The translations under genes and the position numbers were made by a program. A stretch of 6,103 nucleotides of DNA from Alphaproteobacteria bacterium (lineage in GTDB: Bacteria; Pseudomonadota; Alphaproteobacteria; Micropepsales; Micropepsaceae). The notes beneath the pieces are model-generated. The model made no database searches. It was not told the DNA's origin and was given only the letters and a program-made list of their open reading frames with translations. Where the stretch lies: NCBI GenBank assembly GCA_003246795.1, contig QKCS01000371.1:1-6103 (forward strand), in the 5' to 3' direction. Below are positions 4,737-6,103 of this stretch, in pieces. How positions within the stretch are numbered: position 1 is the first letter of the stretch; the number at the start of each line of letters is the position of its first letter.

Positions 4737-5038
4737 TGGACGCGGCCTCCCTCGACCTCGCCAACACCAACTTCGCGCTCACCGCGCCGAAGCAACCCGC
4801 CCACCGCGATCCGGCCAAGGCCGCGCGCGACTTCGAGGCGGTCTTCATCGCTCAGATGTTCGAACAGATGTGGGAACAGGTCTCGCCCGGCGACATGAGC
4901 GGCGGCACCGGCGAGCGCATCTTCCGCTCGCTGATGAACCAGTCGATCGCCCAGCAGATGGCCGACAACGGCGGCATCGGCCTCGCCGCCAACGTCCAGC
5001 GCGAACTCCTCGCCCTGCAAGAAAGCGCCCGTCAATGA
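4736..5038 (+). CDS. cheL: Rod-binding protein (FlgJ N-terminal-domain type; CheL in Caulobacter)
   Basis: This 100-residue protein is a stand-alone rod-binding domain, as in the N-terminal half of enterobacterial FlgJ, which helps cap or assemble the growing rod. Signatures are DFEAVFIAQMFEQMWEQV at about 32-49 and MSGGTGERIF, SLMNQ, MADNGGIGLA at about 54-84. No muramidase domain is present, which is normal in Alphaproteobacteria, so peptidoglycan cutting must come from another enzyme. The start overlaps the flgI stop (TGATG) and the gene's stop overlaps the next start (ATGA), so all three genes are probably translationally coupled. The Caulobacter counterpart was named cheL from its mutant behaviour. 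The name is from gene order and the domain, not from any chemotaxis feature seen here. Confidence 0.9.
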   Translation: MDAASLDLANTNFALTAPKQPAHRDPAKAARDFEAVFIAQMFEQMWEQVSPGDMSGGTGERIFRSLMNQSIAQQMADNGGIGLAANVQRELLALQESARQ

Positions 5039-5457
5039 CCGTCGCCAAAGCCGAAGAACTGATCGCCCTCACCGAACAACTTGCCGCCCGCGTCGAAGCC
5101 GACGTGAAGATCCTGAACGGCAGCCGCCCGTCCGCGCTGAACCCGGACGACAACGACCGCACCGCCCTGACCCTGCTCTACGGCAAGGCGATGGCCGAAC
5201 TCAAAGGCCCGGCGCTCGCCCAGCTGCCGCCCGCGGTGAAGACGCGCCTGAAGGCGGCGACCGAGCGCCTGCGCGCGGGATTGAAGGAACAGGGGCGCCT
5301 GATCGCCCGCTTCCGCCATGTCACCGAAGGCATAGTGAAGGCGATCGCCGACAGCGTCGCGGCCGCGCAAGCGCCCGGCGTCTACGCCAAGTCCGGATCC
5401 GTGGTGAAACCGGCCGCAGCCCGCGCCGCGGCCCTCACGCTCAACCAAGCCGTCTAG
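5035..5457 (+). CDS. flbY: FlgN-family flagellar protein (FlbY type)
   Basis: The product is 140 residues, mostly alpha-helical, cytoplasmic, and without signal or membrane segments. Heptad-like helices at about 3-28 (KAEELIALTEQLAARVEADV) and about 70-112 resemble FlgN-type export chaperones, which bind hook-filament junction proteins FlgK and FlgL. The tail GVYAKSGSVV at about 115-124 also fits the alphaproteobacterial group. Sequence recognition is moderate; position directly after flgI and the rod-binding gene, as flbY in Caulobacter, strengthens it. Its ATG overlaps the previous stop by 4 bases. Its TAG stop shares CTAG with the stop of the convergent gene, and no terminator hairpin follows, so transcription probably runs into the opposite gene. 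Confidence 0.75.
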   Translation: MTVAKAEELIALTEQLAARVEADVKILNGSRPSALNPDDNDRTALTLLYGKAMAELKGPALAQLPPAVKTRLKAATERLRAGLKEQGRLIARFRHVTEGIVKAIADSVAAAQAPGVYAKSGSVVKPAAARAAALTLNQAV

Positions 5458-6103
5458 AACGACCCCAAAGCCTGCAGCGCCGCGATCGAGTTGTAGTAGC
5501 TCGCGGCCGGCGTGACGGTCGTGCTCGTCTTCTTCGTGGAGGCGGTCAACGCCTGATAGGCCTGTTGGATCGTCTGCATCGCGGACGACAGCTGCAGCGA
5601 CAGCGCCTTCGCCGACACCTTGTCCGCAACCGACGCGTCCGAATCGAGCTCCAGCGAGAAGACGTTGAGGTCCTTCTTCGTCGCGTTCGCCGGCGCCTTG
5701 TCTTTCGTGTTGTCGAGCTTGCCCGGCTCAAGCCCCAGGCCCGCCAGCGCGTCGAACCCATCGCTGCCGCGCTGGAGCTCGATGACGTTGCCTTCCTTGG
5801 CGCTGATCCGCACGCCGTTGCCGTTGTTGTAGGTGAGGTCCGCCTCGCCCTTCAGCAACAGCACCGAATTGATCCGCGTGACGAGCGAGCGCATCGTGTC
5901 CGTCGCCGACACCGTCACCTTGAACGCCGCGCCGTCGTTGACCTTGACGTAGAAATGATCGCCCGCGCGCACGCTCGACGCCGAGGCGATGAGCCGTGTG
6001 TCGTCGAACGCGATCGTCCCGCGCGGCAGACCCAGCCTGTCGAGCACCGAACCGCCTTGGGCATCGACCGTCACCGCGCGCGCCGCCGCGGGCCCGTCCG
6101 CGT
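5454..6103 (-). CDS. C-terminal part of a flagellin-hook-IN-like protein, possibly FlaEY type (N-terminus outside window)
   Basis: The frame is open to the window edge on the minus strand; about 215 residues are visible, ending ALQALGSF at TAG 5454-5456. The GTG at 6074 need not be the start, because the frame continues upstream. The middle has the pattern of flagellin-hook-IN or FliD-like repeats: GDHFYVKVNDG, then LVTRINSVL, NNGNGVRISAKEGNVIELQRG and LAGLGLEPGKL. The end is helical and Ser/Thr/Gln-rich (AMQTIQQAYQALT), like the axial helices of filament or hook-associated proteins. In Caulobacter the large FlaEY protein is encoded near flgI-cheL-flbY, and this may be its counterpart. I infer that from position and general character only. 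It is more likely a flagellar filament-related or secreted protein than an enzyme. Confidence 0.6.
   Translation of the reverse strand, partial: ADGPAAARAVTVDAQGGSVLDRLGLPRGTIAFDDTRLIASASSVRAGDHFYVKVNDGAAFKVTVSATDTMRSLVTRINSVLLLKGEADLTYNNGNGVRISAKEGNVIELQRGSDGFDALAGLGLEPGKLDNTKDKAPANATKKDLNVFSLELDSDASVADKVSAKALSLQLSSAMQTIQQAYQALTASTKKTSTTVTPAASYYNSIAALQALGSF

Noticed and set aside
4325..5035. 236-residue minus-strand open frame opposite flgI and the rod-binding gene
   Set aside because: It is antisense to two well-recognised overlapping genes and has no conserved features.

Overview
This window is a flagellar gene cluster from a high-GC alphaproteobacterium. The evidence is the divergent fliX-flgI pair, a DksA that has lost most zinc-binding cysteines, a palindromic CtrA-type box (TTAA-N7-TTAA), and a sigma-54 promoter with an upstream FlbD-type (ftr-like) dyad. 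FliX, CtrA and FlbD together point to a lineage that regulates flagella as Caulobacter does. The species cannot be named from this sequence.

Layout, left to right. (1) 1-1604, plus strand: the last codons of flgG (distal rod), then flgA (P-ring chaperone) and flgH (L-ring lipoprotein), closely spaced as one operon and closed by a strong hairpin terminator at 1670-1693. (2) 1700-2400: a G-quadruplex-type motif and GC-rich palindrome, then a tandem pair of small, unrecognised paralogous genes. Both are broken: the first by a one-base frameshift, the second by a TAA where its sister has TAT. (3) 2401-3380, minus strand: fliX, then dksA, in that order of transcription. (4) 3381-3629: the divergent control region. 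The fliX side has a CtrA box and an adjacent perfect dyad. The flgI side has an ftr-like dyad, an IHF-like site and a sigma-54 promoter. (5) 3630-5457, plus strand: flgI (P-ring), a rod-binding protein (CheL/FlgJ N-domain type) and an FlgN/FlbY-type chaperone, with overlapping stop and start codons. (6) 5454-6103, minus strand: the C-terminal part of a flagellin-hook-IN-like protein, convergent with the FlgN-type gene and sharing the bases CTAG with its stop codon.

The genes fit together as a basal-body module. FlgG forms the distal rod, FlgA and FlgI build the P ring, FlgH forms the L ring, and the rod-binding and FlgN-type proteins help assembly. FliX links assembly state to FlbD-driven sigma-54 transcription, and the flgI promoter looks like a target of that circuit. 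Most of the window is a conserved flagellar locus. The least expected parts are the decayed small-gene pair between flgH and dksA and the unassigned dyad beside the fliX CtrA box. I found no clear evidence of a wholly new defence, mobile or RNA system.
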